From: Clostridia bacterium | GTDB lineage: Bacteria > Bacillota > Clostridia > Lachnospirales > Lachnospiraceae | Length of the DNA stretch: 6,307 nucleotides | Reading direction: 5' to 3' | Assembly: GCA_026000945.1 (NCBI GenBank) | Contig: BNZI01000027.1 | Location: forward strand, 1-6,307 | Part shown: positions 1 to 6,307 of the stretch, piece after piece | Layout of the letters: each line of letters opens with the position of its first letter | Position numbering within the stretch: the stretch's first letter is position 1 | Made by a program: the position numbers and the translations under genes | Notes under the pieces: generated by a model | What the model was told of the DNA's origin: nothing | The model's database searches: none | What the model saw: only the letters and a program-made list of their open reading frames with translations

Positions 1-18
1 CAGATCTTGCCTAATCTC

Positions 19-47
19 TTGACGAAAAGGTAAAAAATCATTAAGCT
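19..47 (+). promoter_or_regulatory. Possible sigma-A promoter of queT
   Basis: A -35-like TTGACG (19-24) lies 17 nt before TAAGCT (42-47), a weak -10 hexamer. A start near 54 would give a leader of about 75 nt that contains the whole riboswitch, which suits a riboswitch-controlled gene. The -10 is a poor match and the region is A-rich, so the call is tentative. Transcription could also begin left of the window. Confidence 0.35.
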
Positions 48-56
48 AAAAATAAG

Positions 57-85
57 CGTCAGTTCGAAAGCCATCCTGACGTCAG
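57..85 (+). repeat. Leader inverted repeat just upstream of the preQ1 riboswitch
   Basis: CGTCAG (57-62) is the reverse complement of CTGACG (76-81), giving a 6-bp hairpin with a 13-nt loop that ends exactly where riboswitch stem P1 begins. The right arm is also part of a perfect 10-bp palindrome, CTGACGTCAG (76-85), which runs into the 5' strand of P1. It could stack on P1 in the RNA, compete with it, or be a DNA-level operator. The sequence alone does not decide between these. Confidence 0.4.
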
Positions 86-120
86 CGGTTAGAAGTCCGT
101 TGATTAAAAAAAACTAGGAG
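82..120 (+). promoter_or_regulatory. preQ1-I riboswitch (translational) controlling queT
   Basis: The segment has the compact H-type pseudoknot layout of preQ1-I aptamers. P1 pairs TCAGCG(G) (82-88) with (C)CGTTGA (97-103). The loop begins UUAG (89-92). After P1 comes the typical A-rich tail (A106-A113), then CUAG (114-117), which can pair with loop UUAG as P2, with one G-U wobble. C97 sits where the family's ligand-pairing cytosine is expected, if the outermost G-C pair is left open. The ribosome binding site AGGAG (116-120) overlaps the P2 strand and is 10 nt from the ATG at 131. Ligand binding should therefore hide it and lower translation; there is no U-run that would suggest termination control. 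QueT genes are a classic target of this class. Seen: pairing, tail and overlap. Known: family architecture. Inferred: repression by preQ1. Confidence 0.82.
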
Positions 121-130
121 AATAATAAAA

Positions 131-643
131 ATGAATGATCATTCTGTAGAAAAAATATCTTTTTCTCGCAAACAATTAACTCAATCTGCGTTGATTGCTG
201 CTTTGTATATTGCTTTAACTTTGGTGTTTAAACCAATTTCTTTTGGGGTGGTACAAGTCCGCATTGCGGAAGCTTTATGTATTTTGCCATATTTTACTTT
301 TGCGGCAGTCCCCGGTTTGTTTGTGGGTTGTCTGTTGGCGAATTTTTTAGGGGGTGCAGCGATTTGGGATGTGATCTTTGGCAGTTTAGCAACTTTGCTT
401 GCCGCCGTTCTTTCTTATCGTTTTAAAAAATTGAAATATGCTGTCTGTATTTTTCCTATTCTGATAAACACTTTAGTAATTCCGTGGGTCTTGCGTTTTG
501 TGTACCAAGAGACACTTACCATTTTGGTACTAGCAGGAAGTATTTTTATTGGTGAATTGATTGCAGTAGGTGTATTGGGTTCCATTCTTTTATTTGCTTT
601 GGATAAACAAAAACTTGGACTGCAAGAGTTTTTTGAAGGATAG
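131..643 (+). CDS. queT: QueT family transporter, ECF S-component for queuosine precursor uptake
   Basis: The 170-residue protein is an integral-membrane substrate-binding subunit of an energy-coupling-factor transporter. It probably imports preQ1 or a related 7-deazaguanine for queuosine modification of tRNA, using shared EcfA/EcfA'/EcfT subunits encoded elsewhere. The family is recognisable from the motif around residues 42-53 (QVRIAEALCILP), then a Gly/Ala-rich stretch with LLANFLGGAAIWDVIFGSLATLLAA (68-92, key residues N71, G74, D79, G83). Hydrophobic segments cover about 19-35, 50-75, 83-96, 104-124 and 130-156. The N-terminus is a short cytosolic tail without a signal peptide. Length is normal for the family. 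The ATG at 131 is chosen because AGGAG at 116-120 is well spaced and lies in the preQ1 aptamer. The gene stands alone and converges on uvrA. The riboswitch independently supports the substrate; the exact precursor (preQ0, preQ1 or queuine) cannot be told. Confidence 0.93.
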   Translation: MNDHSVEKISFSRKQLTQSALIAALYIALTLVFKPISFGVVQVRIAEALCILPYFTFAAVPGLFVGCLLANFLGGAAIWDVIFGSLATLLAAVLSYRFKKLKYAVCIFPILINTLVIPWVLRFVYQETLTILVLAGSIFIGELIAVGVLGSILLFALDKQKLGLQEFFEG

Positions 644-739
644 TTTCGTTAGTATAAAAGAAATGTATAAAAATTGATGTGAAAGTATGTACAGAAGTGA
701 AAAAACTGATTTTAAAGATCTTCTTGTGCTTTATCGCAT

Positions 740-795
740 CAACTTAATACAGCAATGGTTCTTATCAGTATCAGAGTTATTGCTGTATTAAGTTG
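740..795 (+). repeat. Long near-perfect hairpin in the queT 3' region
   Basis: Two 17-nt arms, 740-756 and 779-795, are perfect reverse complements (CAACTTAATACAGCAAT and its mate). On the plus-strand RNA the stem extends by six more pairs (757-762 with 773-778), three of them G-U wobbles, closing a 10-nt loop (763-772). The wobbles would be C-A mismatches in minus-strand RNA, so the structure fits better as plus-strand RNA, for example in the queT 3' untranslated region. No U-run follows on either strand, so it is not a standard terminator. It could be an RNA-stability element, a small RNA or a solo palindromic repeat. No transposase or flanking target duplication was seen. Confidence 0.75.
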
Positions 796-855
796 GAAAT
801 AATCATACAATCAATACGAATTTAAATCATATTTTTGCAGCATGAGTACAAAAAC

Positions 856-884
856 TTTACAATGATGAAGACGTATGACATAAT
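856..884 (+). promoter_or_regulatory. Candidate orphan promoter in the queT-uvrA gap
   Basis: TTTACA (856-861) and CATAAT (879-884) each match the sigma-A consensus at five of six positions and are spaced by exactly 17 nt. No protein-coding gene follows on this strand. A transcript starting near 891 would run straight into the hairpin at 903-960 and its downstream T-rich stretch, giving an RNA of roughly 70-90 nt. In A+T-rich DNA such a match can arise by chance. Confidence 0.4.
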
Positions 885-902
885 CAATATAAATAAATGA
901 TG

Positions 903-960
903 AGCTAATTGGGAAGTACAGTCAGTAGTTTGGTAAACTCTGACTGTTGCATTTTAGCTA
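903..960. terminator. Hairpin between convergent queT and uvrA, probable (bidirectional) terminator
   Basis: The core stem pairs ACAGTCAG (918-925) with CTGACTGT (940-947) and continues, past one bulged T, as AGTTT (927-931) with AAACT (935-939) around a GGT loop. An outer stem adds AGCTAA (903-908) with TTAGCT (954-959). On the plus strand the hairpin is followed by TTGCATTTT and then T-rich DNA, so it may end queT transcripts. On the minus strand it begins about 15 nt after the uvrA stop, the usual place for a terminator, but has no U-tract there. The convergent position supports a shared role; termination efficiency cannot be judged. Confidence 0.6.
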
Positions 961-962
961 TT

Positions 963-3785
963 TTATAGATATTTTTTTACATATTTTCCAGTATAAGATC
1001 TTGGATTTTCACTCACTTCTTCCGGTGTGCCAAACGCAATCACTTCGCCGCCTTTATTGCCGCCCTCTGGTCCAATATCAATGAGATAGTCTGCTGTTTT
1101 AATCACATCTAAATTATGTTCAATTACCAACACGGTATTTCCGCTTTCTGATAATCTGTGCAAGATTTCCACTAATTTGTGTACATCAGCAAAATGTAGC
1201 CCCGTAGTTGGTTCGTCTAAAATATAGATGGTTTTGCCCGTACTGCGTTTGCATAACTCACTAGCTAACTTTATTCTTTGTGCTTCGCCTCCTGAAAGTG
1301 TGGTGGAAGGTTGTCCCAAGCGTAAATAAGAAAGCCCTACGTCATATAGACTTTCTATTTTTCTTTTAATTGAGGGAATGGCATCAAAAAAGGTCAAAGC
1401 TTCCTCTACTGTCATATTCAGTACTTCTGAAATGGTTTTATCTTTATATTTCACTTCTAGAGTTTCCCGATTATAACGCTTTCCTTTACATACTTCACAA
1501 GGAACATAGACATCTGGTAAAAAGTGCATTTCGATTTTTAGAATGCCATCCCCGTTACAAGCTTCACAGCGCCCTCCCTTGACATTGAAACTAAAACGAC
1601 CTTTTGTGTAACCTCTGCTTTTTGCTTCTGCGGTTGCCGCGAAAAGATCACGAATTTGGTCAAAAACACCAGTATAAGTAGCTGGATTAGAGCGAGGAGT
1701 CCTGCCTATGGGAGATTGATCAATGTCAATAACCTTATCTAAGTTTTCTATGCCTTCAATCGAGAGATGTTTACCTGGAACAGTTTTCGCTCGATTGAGT
1801 TTTTTTGCTAAAGCTTTGTAAAGAATTTCATTGACTAAAGAACTTTTACCAGAACCAGAAACGCCTGTTACGCAAGTAAAGACTCCAATGGGAATGTTTA
1901 CTTGAATGTTTTTTAAATTGTTTTCTTTTGCTCCTTTTACGGTCAGATAAATATCTGTTTTTCGCCGTGTTTGTGGTACTGGGATTTTTTTCTTTCCACT
2001 TAAATAAGCTCCTGTAATCGAACGGGGATTTTTCATAATGTCTTTAGACGTGCCTGCTGCAACGACTTCACCGCCATGTTCTCCTGCGCCTGGACCAATA
2101 TCGACTAAAAAATCAGCCGCTAAAATGGTATCTTCATCATGTTCTACTACAATTACCGTATTACCTAAATCTTTTAGATGAAGCAAGGTATTGAGTAGCT
2201 TATCATTATCCCTTTGATGCAAGCCAATACTAGGCTCGTCCAAAATATAAGCTACTCCGACAAGACCAGAACCAATTTGTGTGGCTAAGCGGATTCTTTG
2301 TGCTTCCCCGCCTGAAAGCGTACCGGTTGCCCGTGAAAGCATTAAATAATCTAAACCTACATCAAGCAAAAAATTTAATCTGGCTTGAATTTCTTTTAAG
2401 ATCTGTTCTCCGATATTTTGATGCAGTTTACTCAAAGAAAGTTCAGATAAAAACTCTGATAGTGCATCAATGGAATAGTTTGTCAATTCAAAAATATTTT
2501 TCTCTCCAACGGTCACTGCCAATGATTCTGGTTTAAGTCTCTGTCCTTTGCAGCTTTCGCAGGAAGTAATTCTCATAAAAGTTTCATATTCTGCTTTAAC
2601 TGTTTCGGATGCCGTTTCCCGATACCGTCTGGCTACATTTTTGATTAAACCCTCAAAAGCGACATCATATACGCCCTCGCCTCTCATTCCTTTGTAGTAA
2701 ACTTTTACTTCTTCGCCATCTGTTCCATGAAGTAAGATCTTTTGTACGTTTTCCGAATATTCGCAAAAAGGCGTAGTTAAAGAAAAGCTATAGCGACTCG
2801 CTAAAGCTTCTAATACTGCTCGAGTATAACTGTTCTTATCTGTACAAGACTGCCAGCCTGGAGCAGCAATGGCTCCCTCTAAAATACTGTAAGATTTATC
2901 TGGTATGAGTAAATCTTCATCAAATTCCATTCGGTATCCCAAACCTAGACAGACTGGGCAAGCACCATAAGGATTATTAAAAGAAAAACTTCTTGGTTCG
3001 ATTTCTTCCACACTGATACCACAATCTGGGCAAGAAAAGCTCTGACTAAATAAATGCATTTCTTTATCAATCACATCAACCATGACCAAACCATCTGATA
3101 ATTGTAAAATATGCTCCAGGGAATCAGTAAGACGTTTTTGTATACCTTGTTTTACCACTAGACGGTCAACTACTAGCTCAATATTATGTTTTTTATTTTT
3201 CTCACAGGGAATTTCCTCTGACAGTTCATAAATGACACCATCCACACGCACGCGTACATATCCATTTTTTTTGGCTTGCTCAAAAATTTTGCTGTGTTCA
3301 CCTTTTCTTCCTCGTACTACAGGAGCTAAAAGCTGAATTTTTGTTCCCTCATCCCATTGCAGAATTTGGTCGCACATTTGATCTACTGTCTGTTTTTTGA
3401 TTTCTTTTTTACACTTGGGACAGTGAGGAATACCAATTCTTGCATATAACAAACGGAAATAATCATAAATTTCCGTTACTGTGCCTACAGTAGAACGAGG
3501 ATTTCGATTCGTTGATTTTTGGTCTATGGAAATTGCGGGAGATAAACCTTCGATACTTTCTACATTGGGTTTTTCCATTTGCCCCAAAAACTGTCTAGCA
3601 TAAGAAGATAGAGACTCCATATATCTTCTTTGTCCCTCGGCATAAATGGTATCAAAAGCTAAGGAAGATTTTCCTGAACCACTAAGCCCTGTTAACACCA
3701 CAAATTCATTACGAGGAATATCCAATGAAATGTTTTTGAGATTGTGCTCGTTCGCCCCTTTAATTTTAATATATTGTTTTTTCAT
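963..3785 (-). CDS. uvrA: Excinuclease ABC subunit UvrA
   Basis: This is the DNA damage-recognition ATPase of nucleotide excision repair. UvrA dimers scan DNA, load UvrB at lesions, then leave before UvrC incises. The protein is complete at 940 residues, a normal length, with both ABC ATPase modules. The first has Walker A GLSGSGKS (33-40), signature LSGGEAQ (490-496) and Walker B YILDEPS (513-519). The second has Walker A GVSGSGKS (641-648), signature 830-836 and Walker B YILDEPT (854-860). Zinc-type cysteine pairs occur at C252/C255 with C276/C279, and at C740/C743 with C763/C766. A further CxxC is at 409-412. No key residue is missing. The ATG has GAAAGGA just upstream. The FNT gene stops 20 nt before it on the same strand, suggesting co-transcription; uvrB, the frequent neighbour, is not in the window. 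I found no clear LexA box upstream, so SOS control is not evident. Confidence 0.98.
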   Translation of the reverse strand: MKKQYIKIKGANEHNLKNISLDIPRNEFVVLTGLSGSGKSSLAFDTIYAEGQRRYMESLSSYARQFLGQMEKPNVESIEGLSPAISIDQKSTNRNPRSTVGTVTEIYDYFRLLYARIGIPHCPKCKKEIKKQTVDQMCDQILQWDEGTKIQLLAPVVRGRKGEHSKIFEQAKKNGYVRVRVDGVIYELSEEIPCEKNKKHNIELVVDRLVVKQGIQKRLTDSLEHILQLSDGLVMVDVIDKEMHLFSQSFSCPDCGISVEEIEPRSFSFNNPYGACPVCLGLGYRMEFDEDLLIPDKSYSILEGAIAAPGWQSCTDKNSYTRAVLEALASRYSFSLTTPFCEYSENVQKILLHGTDGEEVKVYYKGMRGEGVYDVAFEGLIKNVARRYRETASETVKAEYETFMRITSCESCKGQRLKPESLAVTVGEKNIFELTNYSIDALSEFLSELSLSKLHQNIGEQILKEIQARLNFLLDVGLDYLMLSRATGTLSGGEAQRIRLATQIGSGLVGVAYILDEPSIGLHQRDNDKLLNTLLHLKDLGNTVIVVEHDEDTILAADFLVDIGPGAGEHGGEVVAAGTSKDIMKNPRSITGAYLSGKKKIPVPQTRRKTDIYLTVKGAKENNLKNIQVNIPIGVFTCVTGVSGSGKSSLVNEILYKALAKKLNRAKTVPGKHLSIEGIENLDKVIDIDQSPIGRTPRSNPATYTGVFDQIRDLFAATAEAKSRGYTKGRFSFNVKGGRCEACNGDGILKIEMHFLPDVYVPCEVCKGKRYNRETLEVKYKDKTISEVLNMTVEEALTFFDAIPSIKRKIESLYDVGLSYLRLGQPSTTLSGGEAQRIKLASELCKRSTGKTIYILDEPTTGLHFADVHKLVEILHRLSESGNTVLVIEHNLDVIKTADYLIDIGPEGGNKGGEVIAFGTPEEVSENPRSYTGKYVKKYL

Positions 3786-3805
3786 TTTCTTTCCTTTCGT
3801 AGTGT

Positions 3806-4564
3806 TCAGTCTTCTGAACTAATATACCAGTAAGGCAAAGCAATGCCTATCACTCCTCCTAATAGATTTCCTAAACTAACCACAGCTAAAAAATACAGCG
3901 ACAAGAGGGGACGAAAACCTTCCATTGAAGAGAAAAAAGCAAAAGAAAGGTATGCCATATCTGCTACGCTGTGTTCTAATGCACAAGTAGTAAAGGTAAA
4001 AACACAAAGAAAAATGATCAGTAATTTTGCTACTTCATTTTTACTTCTGTAAGTAATCCAAATCGCCGCACAAATAAGCATATTACATAAAAATGCACGA
4101 ATAAACACAGAAAAAAGATTTAGCTTTAATTTTGCCGATACGAATTGTTGTAAAACAATAGATACATTTCCTTGAATGAAATCTCCTGCAGACAATAACA
4201 AAGAAAACAATAAAACACCAATTCCATTACCTAGAAAACAATATAGCCAAAGTTTAAATGTCTTTCTTAGTGAAACTTGTTTGTGTAAAGTAGCGATTGA
4301 CATCACGAGATGATTGCCGGTAAATAACTCTCCTCCTGCCATGACGATTAAGCATAAAGCAATACCAAACGAAGCATTTGCCAAGATACGACCATATAAA
4401 CTTTCCATTAAAAGCCCGCTTATATTTAAACTAAGTAGTGCGCCAAAACAGACGTAAATACCGCCTAATCCGGATAGAACGTAATAACGAAATTTGTTTT
4501 TTTCTAACTTCCTAATTTTTTCTTGTGCAGAAAAAGTAATTTGTTCTATCTCCTCTAAAAACAC
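3806..4564 (-). CDS. Formate/nitrite transporter (FNT) family channel
   Basis: The 252-residue membrane protein belongs to the pentameric FNT channels that pass small monovalent anions (formate, nitrite, hydrosulfide or lactate) across the inner membrane. Visible hallmarks are AGGELFTGN (76-84), [14 protein letters not shown] (156-169), the second signature with the central pore histidine EHSVADM (H198, 197-203), and GNLLGGVIG (232-240). Six hydrophobic segments lie near 29-50, 62-80, 105-126, 150-171, 180-203 and 222-246, after a charged cytosolic N-terminus. The start is GTG at 4564-4562, chosen because AAGGAGG (4579-4573) sits 8 nt upstream. It precedes uvrA by 20 nt. The long leader carries competing hairpins that may influence translation. 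No formate lyase, nitrite reductase or sulfite reductase gene is nearby, so the substrate is open and no gene symbol is given. Confidence 0.93.
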   Translation of the reverse strand: MFLEEIEQITFSAQEKIRKLEKNKFRYYVLSGLGGIYVCFGALLSLNISGLLMESLYGRILANASFGIALCLIVMAGGELFTGNHLVMSIATLHKQVSLRKTFKLWLYCFLGNGIGVLLFSLLLSAGDFIQGNVSIVLQQFVSAKLKLNLFSVFIRAFLCNMLICAAIWITYRSKNEVAKLLIIFLCVFTFTTCALEHSVADMAYLSFAFFSSMEGFRPLLSLYFLAVVSLGNLLGGVIGIALPYWYISSED

Positions 4565-4572
4565 GTGTGTTC

Positions 4573-4626
4573 CCTCCTTGCTGCCATTTGCTAGATGGTA
4601 GGCTTGATGGACAACCTCCCATCTAG
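4573..4626 (-). promoter_or_regulatory. Structured leader and ribosome binding site of the FNT gene
   Basis: In the minus-strand RNA, CTAGATGG (4626-4619) pairs perfectly with CCATCTAG (4598-4591). After a G-A mismatch, five inner pairs close an 8-nt loop. The strong ribosome binding site AAGGAGG (4579-4573) follows. The same region can refold: GATGG (4623-4619) with CCATC in the loop (4610-4606), and CCAT (4598-4595) with ATGG (4587-4584). These pairs exclude the 8-bp stem. It matches no riboswitch class I recognise and has no U-run. Whether it is regulatory is inference. Confidence 0.45.
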
Positions 4627-4661
4627 TTGATGAATCGCCGCTTAGAACCTGTCTCAGTACC

Positions 4662-4832
4662 TCACTTACGGAAGAATTGGTGGTCTATTTCTCCTCCTAT
4701 AGTGCTGAGTTCTTTGAAATACGTCCAGTATTTTATGTCACCTTTTCGTATAGGAAAAAACGATTGGAAAACTTCTTTTCGTTCGGAGGTACTAAACAGG
4801 ATCTTAGAAAAAAGTAGTGTTCTTATTTTCAT
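4662..4832 (-). CDS. Small hypothetical protein, 56 residues
   Basis: I do not recognise this short reading frame. It begins with ATG at 4832-4830, 8 nt after AGGAAAGG (4848-4841), a good ribosome binding site, and ends with TGA at 4664-4662. The product begins MKIRTLLFSKILFSTSERKE and ends GGEIDHQFFRK. It is basic and rich in Phe, with a short hydrophobic N-terminal stretch (5-14) too weak to call a signal peptide or membrane anchor, and no cysteine. It lies on the same strand as glnS and the FNT gene, about 200 nt after the former and about 100 nt before the latter. For it: start signal and orientation. Against it: small size, no known family, and an antisense frame of similar length. It might be a degraded gene remnant. 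Confidence 0.45.
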   Translation of the reverse strand: MKIRTLLFSKILFSTSERKEVFQSFFPIRKGDIKYWTYFKELSTIGGEIDHQFFRK

Positions 4833-4899
4833 GATGATAACCTTTCCTGCTTCGCATTAAGTACTTATCAAATCAACATAAAAACATGAAAATTTTGTG

Positions 4900-5022
4900 A
4901 AAATAAGCAGCATCAATGAGCGATTTCTGTATGCTTTATGGTGGGTGATATTTTTCTGATCAATACCTGCTTATTTTTGGTGATGTATCGCTCATTTGTT
5001 TGATGCATGGTATTCTTGCTTA
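4900..5022 (-). repeat. Nested inverted repeats in pseudoknot order downstream of glnS
   Basis: Two perfect inverted repeats interlock. One pairs AAAATAAGCAG (plus 4900-4910) with CTGCTTATTTT (4967-4977). The other pairs AATGAGCGAT (4915-4924) with ATCGCTCATT (4987-4996), and extends as GCATCA (4910-4915) with TGATGC (5001-5006) and TAAGCA (4904-4909) with TGCTTA (5017-5022). The order is therefore B, A, B', A', and segment 4904-4910 has two alternative partners. On the minus strand the long A hairpin ends in TGCTTATTTTCAC, so it could act as the glnS terminator, but the loop of about 62 nt is large. No known RNA class is recognised. Confidence 0.6.
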
Positions 5023-5033
5023 GTTGTGGTTAA

Positions 5034-6307
5034 TCATTTTGGTAGAGAAAAAGAGCTTTTTAATGAAACGATACGGTTCCAAACAGGTTTTTCTGGTGTA
5101 AAATCTTTACTGTCTACACAAAAATAACCGTTACGGATAAATTGGAAAGAATCTCCTGATTTAGCTTGTGCTAAGCTTTCTTCTAAATAAGCTTTGGAAA
5201 TGACTTGTAAAGAATTCGGGTTGATATTCCATGTTTTTTCTGAATCCGTAGAATCTGTATTTTCTAAAAGTAAATTTTCATAAAGTCGCACTTGTGCGCA
5301 AATCGCTGTATCTGCATGAACCCAATGAATTGTTCCTTTTACTTTTCTGTCGCTAAAGCCTGTTCCACTTTTTGTTTTTGGATCATAGTTTACATGTACT
5401 ACCGTAACTTTGCCTTCTTCATCTTGTTCAAAACTTGTACAAGTGACAAAATAAGCATGCATTAAGCGGACTTCATTACCTGGAAAAATTCGGTAGTATT
5501 TCTTTGGAGGATTTTCCATAAAATCTTCTCGTTCAATATAAAGCTCACGACCAAAAGGAAGTTGTCTATTGCCTAACTCAGGATTTTCTGTGTTATTTTC
5601 TGCCGTTAAATACTCCATTTCTCCTTCTGGATAATTATCAATAATCAGTTTAATTGGATCTAAAATGGCCATTGCACGGATTTTTTTTGTTTTTAAATCT
5701 TCTCGGATACAGTACTCTAACATGGCATAATCCACAGTACTATTACTTTTGGATACACCCACGAGCTGAACAAACTGTTGAATGGATTCTGGTGTAAATC
5801 CTCGTCTACGCAAGGCACTTAGACTTACCAAACGTGGATCATCCCAGCCATCCACTATTTTTTCTTCCACTAATTGCTTGATATATCGTTTTCCGGTAAC
5901 TACGTTGTTTAGATACAATTTGGCAAATTCGATTTGTTTTGGTGCAGGATGAAAACCACATTCTTTAAGTACCCAATCATATAAAGGGCGATGATCTTCA
6001 AATTCTAAAGTACAGATGGAATGGCTGATGTTTTCCACTGCATCTTCTATGGGATGGGCAAAATCATACATGGGATAAATACACCACTGATCCTTGGTAT
6101 TATGGTGAGTACTGTGACTAATTCGGTAAATAATGGGATCACGCATATTGATATTTTGGGAAGACATATCTATTTTTGCCCGTAAGACTTTTTCACCGTC
6201 AGCATATTTTCCTTGTTTCATTTCTTCAAATAAACGGTAATTTTCTTCGATACTTCGTTCGCGGTAAGGACTATTTTTACCCGACAAGGTCAAAGTTCCT
6301 CGATATT
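5034..6307 (-). CDS. glnS: Glutaminyl-tRNA synthetase, 5'-truncated by the window edge
   Basis: This class I synthetase charges tRNA(Gln) with glutamine in the cytoplasm. About 423 codons are visible. The reading frame stays open to the right edge, and the first residues (YRGTL..GKNSPYR) match the middle of the catalytic domain. I estimate that about 130 N-terminal residues, including the HIGH motif, lie outside the window; a TTG codon at 6293 is internal and not the start. Recognisable blocks are [56 protein letters not shown] and CIREDLK. Next come the C-terminal anticodon-binding barrels, with [34 protein letters not shown] and [10 protein letters not shown]. The KMSKS-type loop reads VVTGKRYI (5886-5897 for TGKR) where Escherichia coli has VMSKRKL. 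The stop is TGA at 5036-5034. GlnRS and GluRS are related; these blocks favour GlnRS. Confidence 0.96.
   Translation of the reverse strand, partial: YRGTLTLSGKNSPYRERSIEENYRLFEEMKQGKYADGEKVLRAKIDMSSQNINMRDPIIYRISHSTHHNTKDQWCIYPMYDFAHPIEDAVENISHSICTLEFEDHRPLYDWVLKECGFHPAPKQIEFAKLYLNNVVTGKRYIKQLVEEKIVDGWDDPRLVSLSALRRRGFTPESIQQFVQLVGVSKSNSTVDYAMLEYCIREDLKTKKIRAMAILDPIKLIIDNYPEGEMEYLTAENNTENPELGNRQLPFGRELYIEREDFMENPPKKYYRIFPGNEVRLMHAYFVTCTSFEQDEEGKVTVVHVNYDPKTKSGTGFSDRKVKGTIHWVHADTAICAQVRLYENLLLENTDSTDSEKTWNINPNSLQVISKAYLEESLAQAKSGDSFQFIRNGYFCVDSKDFTPEKPVWNRIVSLKSSFSLPK

Noticed and set aside
687..791. Plus-strand 34-codon frame (MYRSEKTDFKDLL...) after queT
   Set aside because: It has no clear ribosome binding site, and most of its second half is the perfect hairpin arms at 740-795, so the open frame is better explained as chance within a structured sequence.
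740..795. Intrinsic terminator of queT
   Set aside because: The stem is long and stable but no run of T follows on either strand, so it is listed as a structured repeat and not as a terminator.
1370..1582. Plus-strand 70-codon frame inside uvrA
   Set aside because: It is entirely antisense to a conserved part of UvrA and has no recognisable product. The frames at 2279-2536 (inside uvrA) and 3843-4052 (inside the FNT gene) are rejected for the same reason.
4561..4580. LexA/SOS box controlling the FNT-uvrA unit
   Set aside because: GAACACACGTGT resembles only half of the Gram-positive consensus CGAAC-N4-GTTCG; the second half fails, and no better match was seen elsewhere upstream.
4627..4860. 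Plus-strand reading frame of 77 codons in the glnS-FNT gap
   Set aside because: It starts at a TTG without a ribosome binding site, runs against all neighbouring genes, and largely mirrors the minus-strand small frame at 4662-4832, which has a proper start signal.
4565..5033. Known riboswitch or T-box in the glnS-FNT gap
   Set aside because: I compared it by eye with fluoride, guanidine, glycine, THF, ZTP, purine, molybdenum-cofactor and T-box motifs and found none of their conserved cores. A covariance-model scan would be decisive.
6291..6293. TTG as the start of the glutaminyl-tRNA synthetase
   Set aside because: The frame stays open upstream to the edge and encodes YRGT, which matches the family's interior. 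The gene is cut by the window rather than starting here.

Overview
The window looks like a stretch of chromosome from a low-GC Gram-positive anaerobe, most likely a clostridial lineage such as Lachnospirales. The evidence is the A+T-rich DNA, strong AGGAGG-type ribosome binding sites, a preQ1-I riboswitch in front of a QueT-type vitamin-transporter subunit, and a glutaminyl-tRNA synthetase whose wording resembles that of clostridia. The genus assignment is inference. No phage gene, transposase, CRISPR array, tRNA or rRNA is visible.

Layout. Positions 1-643 hold a riboswitch-controlled queT gene on the plus strand, for queuosine-precursor uptake. Positions 644-962 (319 bp) hold no convincing gene. 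They contain a long near-perfect hairpin (740-795), a promoter-like pair (856-884) and a hairpin shared by two convergent transcripts (903-960). Everything after that reads on the minus strand. In transcription order it is the end of glnS (5034 to beyond the right edge), a 469-bp gap, a formate/nitrite-family channel gene (3806-4564), and a complete uvrA (963-3785) that begins 20 nt after the channel gene stops. The gap (4565-5033) contains inverted repeats in pseudoknot order (4900-5022), a small 56-codon reading frame with a good ribosome binding site (4662-4832), and a channel-gene leader that can fold in two mutually exclusive ways (4584-4626).

How it fits together. queT is a self-contained vitamin-salvage unit: a preQ1-sensing pseudoknot hides the ribosome binding site when the queuosine precursor is abundant. 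The FNT channel and uvrA are probably co-transcribed, although their functions (small-anion transport and nucleotide excision repair) have no obvious link. The glnS gene is a separate housekeeping unit. The protein-coding part is ordinary chromosome. The less explained material lies in the two intergenic regions, and I see no clear evidence for a new multi-gene system.
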